Origin: Hydractinia symbiolongicarpus
Lineage: Eukaryota > Cnidaria > Hydrozoa > Anthoathecata > Hydractiniidae
DNA: 64,000 bases
Reading direction: 5' to 3'
Assembly (NCBI RefSeq): GCF_029227915.1
Contig: NC_079875.1
Location: forward strand, 41,251,201 to 41,315,200
Part shown: in pieces, positions 51,060 through 63,640 of the stretch
Layout: the number at the start of each line of letters is the position of its first letter
Position numbering within the stretch: the stretch's first letter is position 1
Translations under genes and position numbers: made by a program
Notes under the pieces: generated by a model
The model's database searches: none
What the model was told of the DNA's origin: nothing
What the model saw: only the letters and a program-made list of their open reading frames with translations

Positions 51060-53270
51060 TTTATTCAGCGTCTCATCAAAATTGAAAATATTTTTAAAAA
51101 CTGCAAGTCTCATGCGTTTTAGTGGTGAAAAAATAATTTAAAAAATCGTTCGGGAAATGAGCTAACTCCCTGGGTACTTTCTTTGTATACTTTTGACTAT
51201 GCAGGCCGAGTCCGGGGTTTACGGAAATGGCCGGTTTTCGTTTGCCGGCGATTAAACTTCTTTTTTTCAGCGTCTCATCAAAAATGAAAACATTTTTGAA
51301 AACTACAAGTGTCAAGCGTTTTAGTGGTGAAAAGATAATTTAAAAAATCGTTTTGGAAATAAGTTTACTCACAGGGTACTTTCTTTGTATACATTCGACT
51401 ATACGGGCCAAGCGCGGGATTTACGGGAAATCGTGCGTTTTCGTTTGCCGGCGATTAAACTTCTTTTATTCAGCGTCTCATCAAAAATGTAAACCTTTCT
51501 GAAAACTACAAGTCTTATGCGTTGTAGTGGTGAAAAAATAATTTAAAAAATCGTTCTGAAGATGAGTTTACTCACAGGGTACTTTCTTTGTATACATTCG
51601 ACTATACGGGCCAAGCCCGGGATTTACGGGAAATCGCGTGTTTTCGATTGCCGGCGATTAAACCTCTTTCATTAAGCGTCTCATCAAAAATGAAAACATT
51701 TTTGAAAACTACAAGTCTCATGCGTTTTAGTGGTGAAAAAAATTTAAAAAAATCGTTCGGGAAATGAGTTTACTCCCTGGGTACTTTCTTTGTATACATT
51801 CGACTATACGGGCCAAGCCCGGGATTTACGGGAAAACGCCGGATTTTGTTTGCCGGCGATTAAACCTCTTTCATTAAGCGTCTCATCAAAAATGAAAACA
51901 TTTCTGAAAACTACAAGTCTCATGCGTTTTAGTGGTGAAAAAATAATTTAAAAAATCGTTCGGGAAATGAGTTTACACCCTGGGTACTTTCTTTGTATAC
52001 TTTTGACTATACGGGCCGAGTCCGGGATTTACGGGAAGTCGCGGGTTTTCGTTTGCCGGCGATTAAACTTCTTTTATTCAGCGTCTCATCAAAAATGAAA
52101 ACATTTTTGAAAACTACAAGTCTCATGCGTTTTAGTGCTGAAAAAATAATTTAAAAAATCGTTCGGGAAATGAGTTTACACCCTGGGTACTTTCTTTGTA
52201 TACTTTTGACTATACGGGCCGAGTCCGGGATTTACGGGAAATCGCAGGTTTTCGTTTGAAGGCGATTAAAATTCTTTTATTCAGCGTCTCATCAAAATTG
52301 AAAATATTTTTAAAAACTGCAAGTCTCATGCGTTTTAGTGGTGAAAAAATAATTTAAAAAATCGTTCGGGAAATGAGCTACCTCCCTGGGTACTTTCTTT
52401 GTATACTTTTGACTATGCAGGCCGAGTCCGGGGTTTACTGGAAATGGCCGGTTTTCGTTTGCCGGCGATTAAACTTCTTTTTTTCAGCGTCTCATCAAAA
52501 ATGAAAACATTTTTGAAAACTACAAGTGTCAAGCGTTTTAGTGGTGAAAAGATAATTTAAAAAATCGTTTTGGAAATAAGTTTACTCACAGGGTACTTTC
52601 TTTGTATACATTCGACTATACGGGCCAAGCGCGGGATTTACGGGAAATCGCGCGTTTTCGTTTGCCGGCGATTAAACTTCTTTTATTCAGCGTCTCATCA
52701 AAAATGTAAACCTTTCTGAAAACTACAAGTCTTATGCGTTGTAGTGGTGAAAAAATAATTTAAAAAATCGTTCTGAAGATGAGTTTACTCACAGGGTACT
52801 TTCTTTGTATACATTCGACTATACGGGCCAAGCCCGGGATTTACGGGAAATCGCGTGTTTTCGTTTGCCGGCGATTAAACCTCTTTCATTAAGCGTCTCA
52901 TCAAAAATGAAAACATTTTTGAAAACTACAAGTCTCATGCGTTTTAGTGGTGAAAAAAATTTAAAAAAATCGTTCGGGAAATGAGTTTACTCCCTGGGTA
53001 CTTTCTTTGTATACATTCGACTATACGGGCCAAGCCCGGGATTTACGGGAAAAGCCGGATTTTGTTTGCCAGCGATTAAACCTCTTTCATTAAGCGTCTC
53101 ATCAAAAATGAAAACATTTCTGAAAACTACAAGTCTCATGCGTTTTAGTGGTGAAAAAATAATTTAAAAAATCGTTCGGGAAATGAGTTTACACCCTGGG
53201 TACTTTCTTTGTATACTTTTGACTATACGGGCCGAGTCCGGGATTTACGGGAAGTCGCGGGTTTTCGTTT
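51060..53270 (+). repeat. Tandem HOR, 1,217 bp x2 (6 monomers), in 7,232-bp unit 1
   Basis: From about 51,060 the sequence repeats 1,217 bases on. Markers are AAAATATTTTTAAAAACTGC, ACTATGCAGGCCGAG, AATGGCCGGTTTTCG, CAAGTGTCAAGCG (starting at 51,306 and 52,523), CCAAGCGCGGG, AAACCTTTCTGAAAAC, TTCTGAAGATGAG and ACGCCGGATTTTG or its shortened form. The copies part upstream at GTTTGCCGGCG against GTTTGAAGGCG. The second copy ends near 53,270, where GTTTGAGGGCG begins. Confidence 0.82.
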
Positions 53271-55511
53271 GAGGGCGATTAAACTTCTTTTATTCAGCGT
53301 CTCATCAAAAATGAAAACATTTTTGAAAACTACAAGTCTCTTGCGTTTTAGTGGTGAAAAAATAATTTAAAAAATCGTTCGGGAAATGAGTTTACTCCCT
53401 GGGTACTTTCTTTGTATACTTTTGACTATACGGGCCGAGTCCGGGATTTACGGGAAATCGCGGATTTTCGTTTGAAGGCGATTAAATATCTTTTATTCAG
53501 CGTCTCATCAAAAATGAAATCATTTTTGAAAACTACAAGTCTCATGCGTTGTAGTGGTGAAAAAATACTTTAAAAAATCGCTCGGTAAATGAGTTTACTC
53601 CCTGGGTACTTTCTTTGTATACTTTTGACTATACGGGCCGAGTCCGGGATTTACGGGAAGTCGCGGGTTTTCGTTTGCCGGCGATTAAACTTCTTTTATT
53701 CAGCGTCTCATCAAAAATGAACACATTTTTGAAAACTACAAGTCTCATGCGTTTTAGTGGTGAAAAAATAATTTAAAAAATCGTTCGGGAAATGAGTTTA
53801 CTCCCTGGGTACTTTCTTTGTATACTTTTGACTATACGGGCCGGTTCCGGGAATTACGGGAAATCGCGGGTTTTCGTTTGAGGGCGATTAAACTTCTTTT
53901 ATTCAGCGTCTCATCAAAAATGAAAACATTTTTAAAAACTACAAGTCTCATGGGCTTCAGTGGTGAAAAAATAATTTAAAAAATCGTTCTGGAGATGAGT
54001 TTACTCACAGGGTACTTTCTTTGTATACATTCGACTATACGGGCCAAGCCCGGGATTTACGGGAAATCGCGGGTTTTTGTTTGCCGGCGATTAAACCTCT
54101 TTCATTAAGCGTCTCATCAAAAATGAAAACATTTTTGTAAACTACAAGTCTCATGCGTTTTAGTGGTGAAAAGATAATTTAAAAAATCGTTTTGGAAATG
54201 AGTTTACTCACAGGGTACTTTCTTTGTATACATTCGACTAAACGGGCCAAGCCCGGGATTTACGGGAAATCGCGGGTTTTCGTTTGCCGGCGATTAAACT
54301 TCTTTTATTCAGCGTCTAATCAAAAATGTAAACATTTTTGAAAACTACAAGTCTTATGCGTTTTAGTGGTGAAAAAATAATTTAAAAAATCGTTCTGGAG
54401 ATGAGTTTACTCACAGGGTACTTTCTTTGTATACATTCGACTATACGGGCCAAGCCCGGGATTTACAGGAAATCGCGGGTTTTCGTTTGCCGGCGATTAA
54501 ACTTCTTTTATTCAGCGTCTCATCAAAAATGAAAACATTTTTGAAAACTACAAGTCTCATGCGTTTTAGTGGTGAAAAAATAATTTAAAAAATCGTTCGG
54601 GAAATGAGTTTACTCCCTGGGTACTTTCTTTGTATACTTTTGACTATACGGGCCGGGTCCGGGATTTACGGGAAATCGCGGGTTTTCGTTTGAGGGCGAT
54701 TAAACTTCTTTTATTCAGCGTCTCATCAAAAATGAAAACATTTTTAAAAACTACAAGTCTCATGGACTTTAGTGGTGAAATAATAATTTAAAAAATCGTT
54801 TGGGAAATGAGTTTACTCCCTGGGTACTTTCTTTGTATACTTTTGACTATACGAGCCGAGTCCGGGATTTACGGGAAATCGCAAGTTTTCGTTTGCCGGC
54901 GATTAAACTTCTTTTATTCAGCGTCTTATCAAAAATGAAAACATTTTTGAAAACTACAAGTCTCATGCGTTTTAGTGGTGAAAAAATAATTTAAAAAATC
55001 GTTCGGGAAATGAGTTTACTCCCTGGGTACTTTCTTTGTATAGTTTTGACTATACGGGCCGAGTTCGGGATTTACGGGAAATCGCGGGTTTTCGTTTGAG
55101 GGCGATTAAACTTCTCTTATTCAGCGTCTCATCAAAAATGAAAACATTTTTAAAAACTACAAGTCTCATGCGTTTTAGTGGTGAAAAAATAATTTAAAAA
55201 ATCGTTTGGGAAATGAGTTTACTGCCTGGGTACTTTCTTTGTATACTTTTGACTATACGGGCCGAGTCCGGGATTTACGGGAAATCGCGGGTTTTCGTTT
55301 GGCAGCGATTAAACTTCTTTTATTCAGCGTCCCATCAAAAATGAAAACATTTTTGAAAACTACAAGTCTCATGCGTTGTAGTGGTGAAAAAATAATTTAA
55401 AAAGTCGTTCTGGAGATGAGTTTACTCACAGGGTACTTTCTTTGTATACATTCGACTATTCGGGCCAAGCCCGGGATTTACGGGAAATCGCGGGTTTTCG
55501 TTTGCCGGGGA

Positions 55512-55515
55512 TTAA
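55512..55515. repeat. TTAA target-site duplication, left, element copy 2
   Basis: Same position relative to the element as in copy 1, inherited by duplication. Confidence 0.9.
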
Positions 55516-55532
55516 CCCTATTCGGTCCGGGG
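55516..55532 (+). repeat. Left terminal inverted repeat, element copy 2
   Basis: Same 17 bases as at 48,284-48,300. Confidence 0.92.
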
Positions 55533-55552
55533 GGGGCGGATTCCGCCCCCCC
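55530..55552. repeat. Left subterminal GC hairpin, element copy 2
   Basis: Copy of the hairpin at 48,298-48,320, with the same G and C run lengths. Confidence 0.9.
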
Positions 55553-56191
55553 TGACGGTTTTTTTTAATAACTCCTGATTGCTTTGTTATATGGCTATGA
55601 TACTTACTGAGTTTCAACATTTATCTATTAGACACCTGCATGCTAATTTTTTAGGTCCCATACCTTTTAGAGGCTTTGATATTGGCCATTACTCGAAACT
55701 ACCCCTAAAAATCTCTATTAAATCCTTATAATGGGAAAAATATAATAACTCCTGTTAGGATTATCCTTAGAACTTGAAACTTGCAACACAACTTTTTTTC
55801 ATCAAGAAGAATAATTTTGAATAATTTGAACACGTGACTAATCCGATTTCCCGATTTTGTCGGATTTTACCCGAAAATCGGAAAAAAACGGATTTTCGGC
55901 CAATTTTTGGCAATTTTTTATCCGATCCATGTAAAAACCGGAAGATATGTTAAATAACTTTTATTTAGCTTTCAGAAACTTCAAACAGAATGTAAAAATT
56001 CGCTCTAGAACAAAAGTAATTATATTTTAAGCAGATAGTGGCATTTTTAACAATTTTCAAGCTTCTGATGACGTCACAGAAAATGTGCTGACGCAAGGAA
56101 ATTTTTTTTGGCGCCATTTTGTTTCTTTTATGGCGTACTATAAGTGTGCCAAGTTTGATTCAATTTGAACAACCCTATGGAAAGTTATTGA

Positions 56192-56214
56192 GGGGGGGCG
56201 GAATCCGCCCCCCC
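56192..56214. repeat. Right subterminal GC hairpin, element copy 2
   Basis: Copy of the hairpin at 48,960-48,982. Confidence 0.9.
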
Positions 56215-56236
56215 CGGTCATAGTATGTTCGAAAAA

Positions 56237-56253
56237 CCCCGGACCGAATAGGG
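56237..56253 (-). repeat. Right terminal inverted repeat, element copy 2
   Basis: Same 17 bases as at 49,005-49,021. Confidence 0.92.
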
Positions 56254-56257
56254 TTAA
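56254..56257. repeat. TTAA target-site duplication, right, element copy 2
   Basis: Same position relative to the element as in copy 1, inherited by duplication. Confidence 0.9.
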
Positions 56258-58291
56258 ACCTCTTTCATTAAGCGTCTCATCAAAAATGAAAACATTTTTG
56301 AAAACTACAAGTCTCATGCGTTTTAGTGGTGAAAAGATAATTTAAAAAATCGTTTTGGAAATGTGTTTACTCACAGGGTACTTTCTTTGTATACATTCGA
56401 CTATACGGGCCAAGCCCGGGATTTACGGGAAATCGCGGGATTTCGTTTGCCGGCGATTAAACCTCTTTCATTAGGCGTCTCATCAAAAATGAAAACATTT
56501 TTGAAAACTACAAGTCTCATGCGTTTTAGTGGTGAAAAAATAATTTAAAAAATCGTTCGGGAAATGAGTTTACTCCCTGGGTACTTTTTTGTATACTTTT
56601 GACTATACGGGCCGAGTCCGGGATTTACGGGAAGTCGCGGGTTTTCGTTTGCCGGCGATTAAACTTCTTTTATTCAGCGACTCATCAAAAATGAAAACAT
56701 TTTTAAAAACTACAAGTCTTATGGGCTTCAGTGGTGAAATAATAATTTAAAAAATCGTTCGTGAAATGAGTTTACACCCTGGGTACTTTCTTTGTATACT
56801 TTTGACTATACGGGCCGAGTCCGGGATTTACGGGAAATCGCAGGTTTTCGTTTGCCGGCGATTAAACTAATTTTATTCAGCGTCTCATCAAAAATGAAAA
56901 CATTTTTAAAATCTACAAGTCTCATGGGCTTTAGTGGTGAAATAATAATTTAAAAAATCGTTCGGGAAATGAGTTTACACCCTGGGTACTTTCTTTGTAT
57001 ACTTTTGACTATACGGGCCGAGTCCGGGATTTACGGGAAATCGCAGGTTTTCGTTTGCCGGCGATTAAACTTCTTTTATTCAGCGTCTCATCAAAATTGA
57101 AAACATTTTTGAAAACTGCAATTCTCATGCGTTTTAGTGGTGAAAAAATAATTTAAAAAATCGTTCGGGAAATGAGCTAACTCCCTGGGTACTTTTTTTG
57201 TATACTTTTGACTATGCGGGCCGAGTCCGGGGTTTACGGAAATGGCGGGTTTTCGTTTGCCGGCGATTAAACTTCTCTTTTTGAGCGTCTCATCAAAAAT
57301 GAAAACATTTTTAAAAACTACAAGTCTTATGCGTTTTAGTGGTGAAAAAATAATTTAAAAAATCGTTCTGGAGATGAGTTTACTCACAGGGTACTTTCTT
57401 TGTATACATTCGACTATACGGGCCGAGTCCGGGATTTACGGGAAATAGCAGGTTTTCGTTTGCCGGCGATTAAACTAATTTTATTCAGCGTCTCATCAAA
57501 AATGAAAACATTTTTAAAAACTACAAGTCTCATGATCTTTAGTGGTGAAATAATAATTTAAAAAATCGTTCTGGAGATGAGTTTACTCACAGGGTACTTT
57601 CTTTGTATACATTCGACTATACGGGCCAAGCCCGAGATTTACGGGAAATCGCGGGTTTTCGTTTGCCGGCGATTAAACTTCTTTTTTTCAGCGTCTCATC
57701 AAAAATGAAAACATTTTTGAAAACTACAAGTCTTATGCGTTGTAGTGGTGAAAAAATAATTTAAAAAATCGTTCTAGAGATGAGTTTACTCACAGGGTAC
57801 TTTCTTTGTATACATTCGACTATACGGGCCAAGCCCGGGATTTACGGGAAATCGCGGGTTTTCGTTTGCCGGCGATTAAACCTCTTTCATTAAGTGTCTC
57901 ATCAAAAATGAAAACATTTTTGAAATCTACAAGTCTCATGCGTTTTAGTGGTGAAAAAAAAAATTAAAAAATCGTTCGGGAAATGAGTTTACACCCTGGG
58001 TGCTTTCTTTGTATACTTTTGACTATACGGGCCGAGTCCGGGATTTACGGGAAGTCGCGGGTTTTCGTTTGCCGGCGATTAAACTTCTTTTATTCAGCGT
58101 CTCATCAAAAATGAAAACATTTTTAGAAACTACAAGTCTCATGGGCTTTAGTGGTTAAATAATAATTTAAAAAATCGTTCGGGAAATGAGTTTACACCCT
58201 GGGTACTTTCTTTGTATACTTTTGACTATACGGGCCGAGTCCGGGATTTACGGGAAATCGCAGGTTTTCGTTTGCCGGCGATTAAACTTCT

Positions 58292-60502
58292 TTTATTCAG
58301 CGTCTCATCAAAATTGAAAATATTTTTAAAAACTGCAAGTCTCATGCGTTTTAGTGGTGAAAAAATAATTTAAAAAATCGTTCGGGAAATGAGCTAACTC
58401 CCTGGGTACTTTCTTTGTATACTTTTGACTATGCAGGCCGAGTCCGGGGTTTACGGAAATGGCCGGTTTTCGTTTGCCGGCGATTAAACTTCTTTTTTCC
58501 AGCGTCTCATCAAAAATGAAAACATTTTTGAAAACTACAAGTGTCAAGCGTTTTAGTGGTGAAAAGATAATTTAAAAAATCGTTTTGGAAATAAGTTTAC
58601 TCACAGGGTACTTTCTTTGTATACATTCGACTATACGGGCCAAGCGCGGGATTTACGGGAAATCGTGCGTTTTCGTTTGCCGGCGATTAAACTTCTTTTA
58701 TTCAGCGTCTCATCAAAAATGTAAACCTTTCTGAAAACTACAAGTCTTATGCGTTGTAGTGGTCAAAAAATAATTTAAAAAATCGTTCTGAAGATGAGTT
58801 TACTCACAGGGTACTTTCTTTGTATACATTCGACTATACGGGCCAAGCCCGGGATTTACGGGAAATCGCGTGTTTTCGATTGCCGGCGATTAAACCTCTT
58901 TCATTAAGCGTCTCATCAAAAATGAAAACATTTTTGAAAACTACAAGTCTCATGCGTTTTAGTGGTGAAAAAAATTTAAAAAAATCGTTCGGGAAATGAG
59001 TTTACTCCCTGGGTACTTTCTTTGTATACATTCGACTATACGGGCCAAGCCCGGGATTTACGGGAAAACGCCGGATTTTGTTTGCCGGCGATTAAACCTC
59101 TTTCATTAAGCGTCTCATCAAAAATGAAAACATTTCTGAAAACTACAAGTCTCATGCGTTTTAGTGGTGAAAAAATAATTTAAAAAATCGTTCGGGAAAT
59201 GAGTTTACACCCTGGGTACTTTCTTTGTATACTTTTGACTATACGGGCCGAGTCCGGGATTTACGGGAAGTCGCGGGTTTTCGTTTGCCGGCGATTAAAC
59301 TTCTTTTATTCAGCGTCTCATCAAAAATGAAAACATTTTTGAAAACTACAAGTCTCATGCGTTTTAGTGCTGAAAAAATAATTTAAAAAATCGTTCGGGA
59401 AATGAGTTTACACCCTGGGTACTTTCTTTGTATACTTTTGACTATACGGGCCGAGTCCGGGATTTACGGGAAATCGCAGGTTTTCGTTTGAAGGCGATTA
59501 AAATTCTTTTATTCAGCGTCTCATCAAAATTGAAAATATTTTTAAAAACTGCAAGTCTCATGCGTTTTAGTGGTGAAAAAATAATTTAAAAAATCGTTCG
59601 GGAAATGAGCTACCTCCCTGGGTACTTTCTTTGTATACTTTTGACTATGCAGGCCGAGTCCGGGGTTTACTGGAAATGGCCGGTTTTCGTTTGCCGGCGA
59701 TTAAACTTCTTTTTTTCAGCGTCTCATCAAAAATGAAAACATTTTTGAAAACTACAAGTGTCAAGCGTTTTAGTGGTGAAAAGATAATTTAAAAAATCGT
59801 TTTGGAAATAAGTTTACTCACAGGGTACTTTCTTTGTATACATTCGACTATACGGGCCAAGCGCGGGATTTACGGGAAATCGCGCGTTTTCGTTTGCCGG
59901 CGATTAAACTTCTTTTATTCAGCGTCTCATCAAAAATGTAAACCTTTCTGAAAACTACAAGTCTTATGCGTTGTAGTGGTGAAAAAATAATTTAAAAAAT
60001 CGTTCTGAAGATGAGTTTACTCACAGGGTACTTTCTTTGTATACATTCGACTATACGGGCCAAGCCCGGGATTTACGGGAAATCGCGTGTTTTCGTTTGC
60101 CGGCGATTAAACCTCTTTCATTAAGCGTCTCATCAAAAATGAAAACATTTTTGAAAACTACAAGTCTCATGCGTTTTAGTGGTGAAAAAAATTTAAAAAA
60201 ATCGTTCGGGAAATGAGTTTACTCCCTGGGTACTTTCTTTGTATACATTCGACTATACGGGCCAAGCCCGGGATTTACGGGAAAAGCCGGATTTTGTTTG
60301 CCAGCGATTAAACCTCTTTCATTAAGCGTCTCATCAAAAATGAAAACATTTCTGAAAACTACAAGTCTCATGCGTTTTAGTGGTGAAAAAATAATTTAAA
60401 AAATCGTTCGGGAAATGAGTTTACACCCTGGGTACTTTCTTTGTATACTTTTGACTATACGGGCCGAGTCCGGGATTTACGGGAAGTCGCGGGTTTTCGT
60501 TT
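58292..60502 (+). repeat. Tandem HOR, 1,217 bp x2 (6 monomers), in 7,232-bp unit 2
   Basis: This is the same six-monomer duplication as at 51,060-53,270, carried along in the second 7,232-bp unit. CAAGTGTCAAGCG starts at 58,538 and 59,755. The six-monomer duplication therefore predates the 7,232-bp duplication. Confidence 0.82.
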
Positions 60503-62629
60503 GAGGGCGATTAAACTTCTTTTATTCAGCGTCTCATCAAAAATGAAAACATTTTTGAAAACTACAAGTCTCTTGCGTTTTAGTGGTGAAAAAATAATTT
60601 AAAAAATCGTTCGGGAAATGAGTTTACTCCCTGGGTACTTTCTTTGTATACTTTTGACTATACGGGCCGAGTCCGGGATTTACGGGAAATCGCGGATTTT
60701 CGTTTGAAGGCGATTAAATATCTTTTATTCAGCGTCTCATCAAAAATGAAATCATTTTTGAAAACTACAAGTCTCATGCGTTGTAGTGGTGAAAAAATAC
60801 TTTAAAAAATCGCTCGGTAAATGAGTTTACTCCCTGGGTACTTTCTTTGTATACTTTTGACTATACGGGCCGAGTCCGGGATTTACGGGAAGTCGCGGGT
60901 TTTCGTTTGCCGGCGATTAAACTTCTTTTATTCAGCGTCTCATCAAAAATGAACACATTTTTGAAAACTACAAGTCTCATGCGTTTTAGTGGTGAAAAAA
61001 TAATTTAAAAAATCGTTCGGGAAATGAGTTTACTCCCTGGGTACTTTCTTTGTATACTTTTGACTATACGGGCCGGTTCCGGGATTTACGGGAAATCGCG
61101 GGTTTTCGTTTGAGGGCGATTAAACTTCTTTTATTCAGCGTCTCATCAAAAATGAAAACATTTTTAAAAACTACAAGTCTCATGGGCTTCAGTGGTGAAA
61201 AAATAATTTAAAAAATCGTTCTGGAGATGAGTTTACTCACAGGGTACTTTCTTTGTATACATTCGACTATACGGGCCAAGCCCGGGATTTACGGGAAATC
61301 GCGGGTTTTTGTTTGCCGGCGATTAAACCTCTTTCATTAAGCGTCTCATCAAAAATGAAAACATTTTTGTAAACTACAAGTCTCATGCGTTTTAGTGGTG
61401 AAAAGATAATTTAAAAAATCGTTTTGGAAATGAGTTTACTCACAGGGTACTTTCTTTGTATACATTCGACTAAACGGGCCAAGCCCGGGATTTACGGGAA
61501 ATCGCGGGTTTTCGTTTGCCGGCGATTAAACTTCTTTTATTCAGCGTCTAATCAAAAATGTAAACATTTTTGAAAACTACAAGTCTTATGCGTTTTAGTG
61601 GTGAAAAAATAATTTAAAAAATCGTTCTGGAGATGAGTTTACTCACAGGGTACTTTCTTTGTATACATTCGACTATACGGGCCAAGCCCGGGATTTACAG
61701 GAAATCGCGGGTTTTCGTTTGCCGGCGATTAAACTTCTTTTATTCAGCGTCTCATCAAAAATGAAAACATTTTTGAAAACTACAAGTCTCATGCGTTTTA
61801 GTGGTGAAAAAATAATTTAAAAAATCGTTCGGGAAATGAGTTTACTCCCTGGGTACTTTCTTTGTATACTTTTGACTATACGGGCCGGGTCCGGGATTTA
61901 CGGGAAATCGCGGGTTTTCGTTTGAGGGCGATTAAACTTCTTTTATTCAGCGTCTCATCAAAAATGAAAACATTTTTAAAAACTACAAGTCTCATGGACT
62001 TTAGTGGTGAAATAATAATTTAAAAAATCGTTTGGGAAATGAGTTTACTCCCTGGGTACTTTCTTTGTATACTTTTGACTATACGAGCCGAGTCCGGGAT
62101 TTACGGGAAATCGCAAGTTTTCGTTTGCCGGCGATTAAACTTCTTTTATTCAGCGTCTTATCAAAAATGAAAACATTTTTGAAAACTACAAGTCTCATGC
62201 GTTTTAGTGGTGAAAAAATAATTTAAAAAATCGTTCGGGAAATGAGTTTACTCCCTGGGTACTTTCTTTGTATAGTTTTGACTATACGGGCCGAGTTCGG
62301 GATTTACGGGAAATCGCGGGTTTTCGTTTGAGGGCGATTAAACTTCTCTTATTCAGCGTCTCATCAAAAATGAAAACATTTTTAAAAACTACAAGTCTCA
62401 TGCGTTTTAGTGGTGAAAAAATAATTTAAAAAATCGTTTGGGAAATGAGTTTACTGCCTGGGTACTTTCTTTGTATACTTTTGACTATACGGGCCGAGTC
62501 CGGGATTTACGGGAAATCGCGGGTTTTCGTTTGGCAGCGATTAAACTTCTTTTATTCAGCGTCCCATCAAAAATGAAAACATTTTTGAAAACTACAAGTC
62601 TCATGCGTTGTAGTGGTGAAAAAATAATT

Positions 62630-63640
62630 TAAAAATCGTTCGGAAAATGAGTTTACTCCTTGGGTACTTCCTTTTTTGTATACTTTTGACTATAGGGGCT
62701 GAGTCCGGGGTTTACGGGAAATGGCGGGTTTTCGTTTGCCGGCGATTAAACTTCTTTTATTCAGCGTCTCATCAAAAATGAAGACATTTTTGAAAACTAC
62801 AAGTCTCATGGGTTGTAGTGGTGAAAAAATGATTTAAAAAATCGTTCGGGAAATGAGTTTACTCCCTGGGTACTTTGTTTGTACACTTTTGACTATACGG
62901 GCCGAGTCCGGGATTTACGGGAAATCGCGGATTTTCGTTTGAGGGCGATTAAAATTCTTTTATTCAGCGTCTCATCAAAAATGAAATCATTTTTGAAAAC
63001 TACAAGTCTCATGCCTTGTAGTGGTGAAAAAATACTTTAAAAAATCGTTCGGTAAATGAGTTTACTCCCTAGGTACTTTCTTTGTATACTTTTGACTATA
63101 CGGGCCGAGTCCGGGATTTACGGGAAGTCGCGGGTTTTCGTTTGCCGGCGATTAAACTTCTTTTATTCAGCGTCTCATCAAAAATGAACACATTTTTAAA
63201 AACTACAAGTCTCATGGGCTTTAGTGGTGAAAAAATAATTTAAAAAATCGTTCTGGAGATGAGTTTACTCACAGGGTACTTTCTTTGTATACATTCGACT
63301 ATACGGGCCAAGCCCGGGATTTACGGGAAATCGCGGGTTTTCGTTTGCCGGCGATTAAACCTCTTTCATTAAGCGTCTCATCAAAAATGAAAACATTTTT
63401 GAAAACTACAAGTCTCATGCGTTTTAGTGGTGAAAATATAATTTAAAAAATCGTTTTGTAAATGAGTTTACTCACAGGGTACTTTCTTTGTATACATTCG
63501 ACTATACGGGCCAAGCCCGGGATTTACGGGAAATCGCGGGTTTTCGTTTGCCGGCGATTAAACTTCTTTTATTCAGCGTCTCATCAAAAATGAAAACATT
63601 TTTAACAACTACAAGTCTCATGCGCTTTAGTGGTGAAAAA
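62630..63640 (+). repeat. Five divergent monomers after 7,232-bp unit 2
   Basis: Outside the duplicated unit the sequence changes character. CTTCCTTTTTTGTATAC near 62,667 carries a net three-base gain, followed by ACTATAGGGGCTGAG, ATGAAGACATTTTTG, TGAAAAAATGATTT, TTTGTTTGTACAC (breaking the otherwise conserved GTATAC) and CATGCCTTGTAG. These monomers hold more private changes than their neighbours, so they have been homogenised less recently. Confidence 0.7.

Larger units (their letters stand above)
48149..55380 (+). repeat. 7,232-bp HOR unit, copy 1, carrying the piggyBac-like element
   Basis: The unit holds 738 bases of inserted element, a 4-base target duplication and about 32 monomers. 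Its start is placed where the private marker AAAAAGTCGTTCTGG begins to be shared with copy 2. Just upstream the two contexts differ: TCTTATGCGTTTTAG before copy 1 and TCTCATGCGTTGTAG before copy 2. Other private markers are GACTATTCGGGCC, TTTGCCGGGGATTAA, GGAAATGTGTTTACTC, CATTAGGCG and GTACTTTTTTGTATAC. Its own sub-repeat is a six-monomer duplication at 51,060-53,270. Confidence 0.93.
49022..55515 (+). repeat. 203-bp satellite array, middle block between the two element copies
   Basis: Same satellite in the same orientation and phase as the left block. It starts with the downstream TTAA of the first inserted element, which continues the interrupted monomer (GATTAAACCTCTTTCATTAAG). It holds about 32 monomers and ends at the TTAA that flanks the second inserted element. 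It is the satellite part of the first 7,232-bp unit plus the few bases up to the second insertion. It contains a tandem six-monomer (1,217-bp) duplication. No coding sequence or other gene is visible. Confidence 0.97.
55516..56253. mobile_element. piggyBac-like non-autonomous element (MITE), copy 2
   Basis: A 738-bp copy that reads the same as the one at 48,284-49,021, including the lengths of its G and C runs, in the same satellite context 7,232 bases downstream. Both copies share the flanking substitution TTTGCCGGGGATTAA (other monomers have GCCGGCG) and the same private markers in the interrupted monomer. It is therefore not a second transposition event. It was copied as a passenger in the 7,232-bp satellite duplication. 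Confidence 0.9.
55381..62630 (+). repeat. 7,232-bp HOR unit, copy 2
   Basis: Every marker of copy 1 returns exactly 7,232 bases downstream, including both ends of the inserted element. Reading the two by eye I noticed three substitutions: 51,267 T against 58,499 C, 51,532 G against 58,764 C, and 53,853 A against 61,085 T. I may have missed others. Similarity ends near 62,630, where copy 2 has AATTTAAAAATCGTTCGG and the start of copy 2 itself had AATTTAAAAAGTCGTTCTGG. The near-identity means a very recent duplication or an assembly duplication; the few differences argue against a purely computational copy. Confidence 0.93.

Noticed and set aside
55516-56253. A second independent transposition of the element
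   Set aside because: It has the same flanks, the same private substitutions and an exact 7,232-base offset, so it was carried by satellite duplication.
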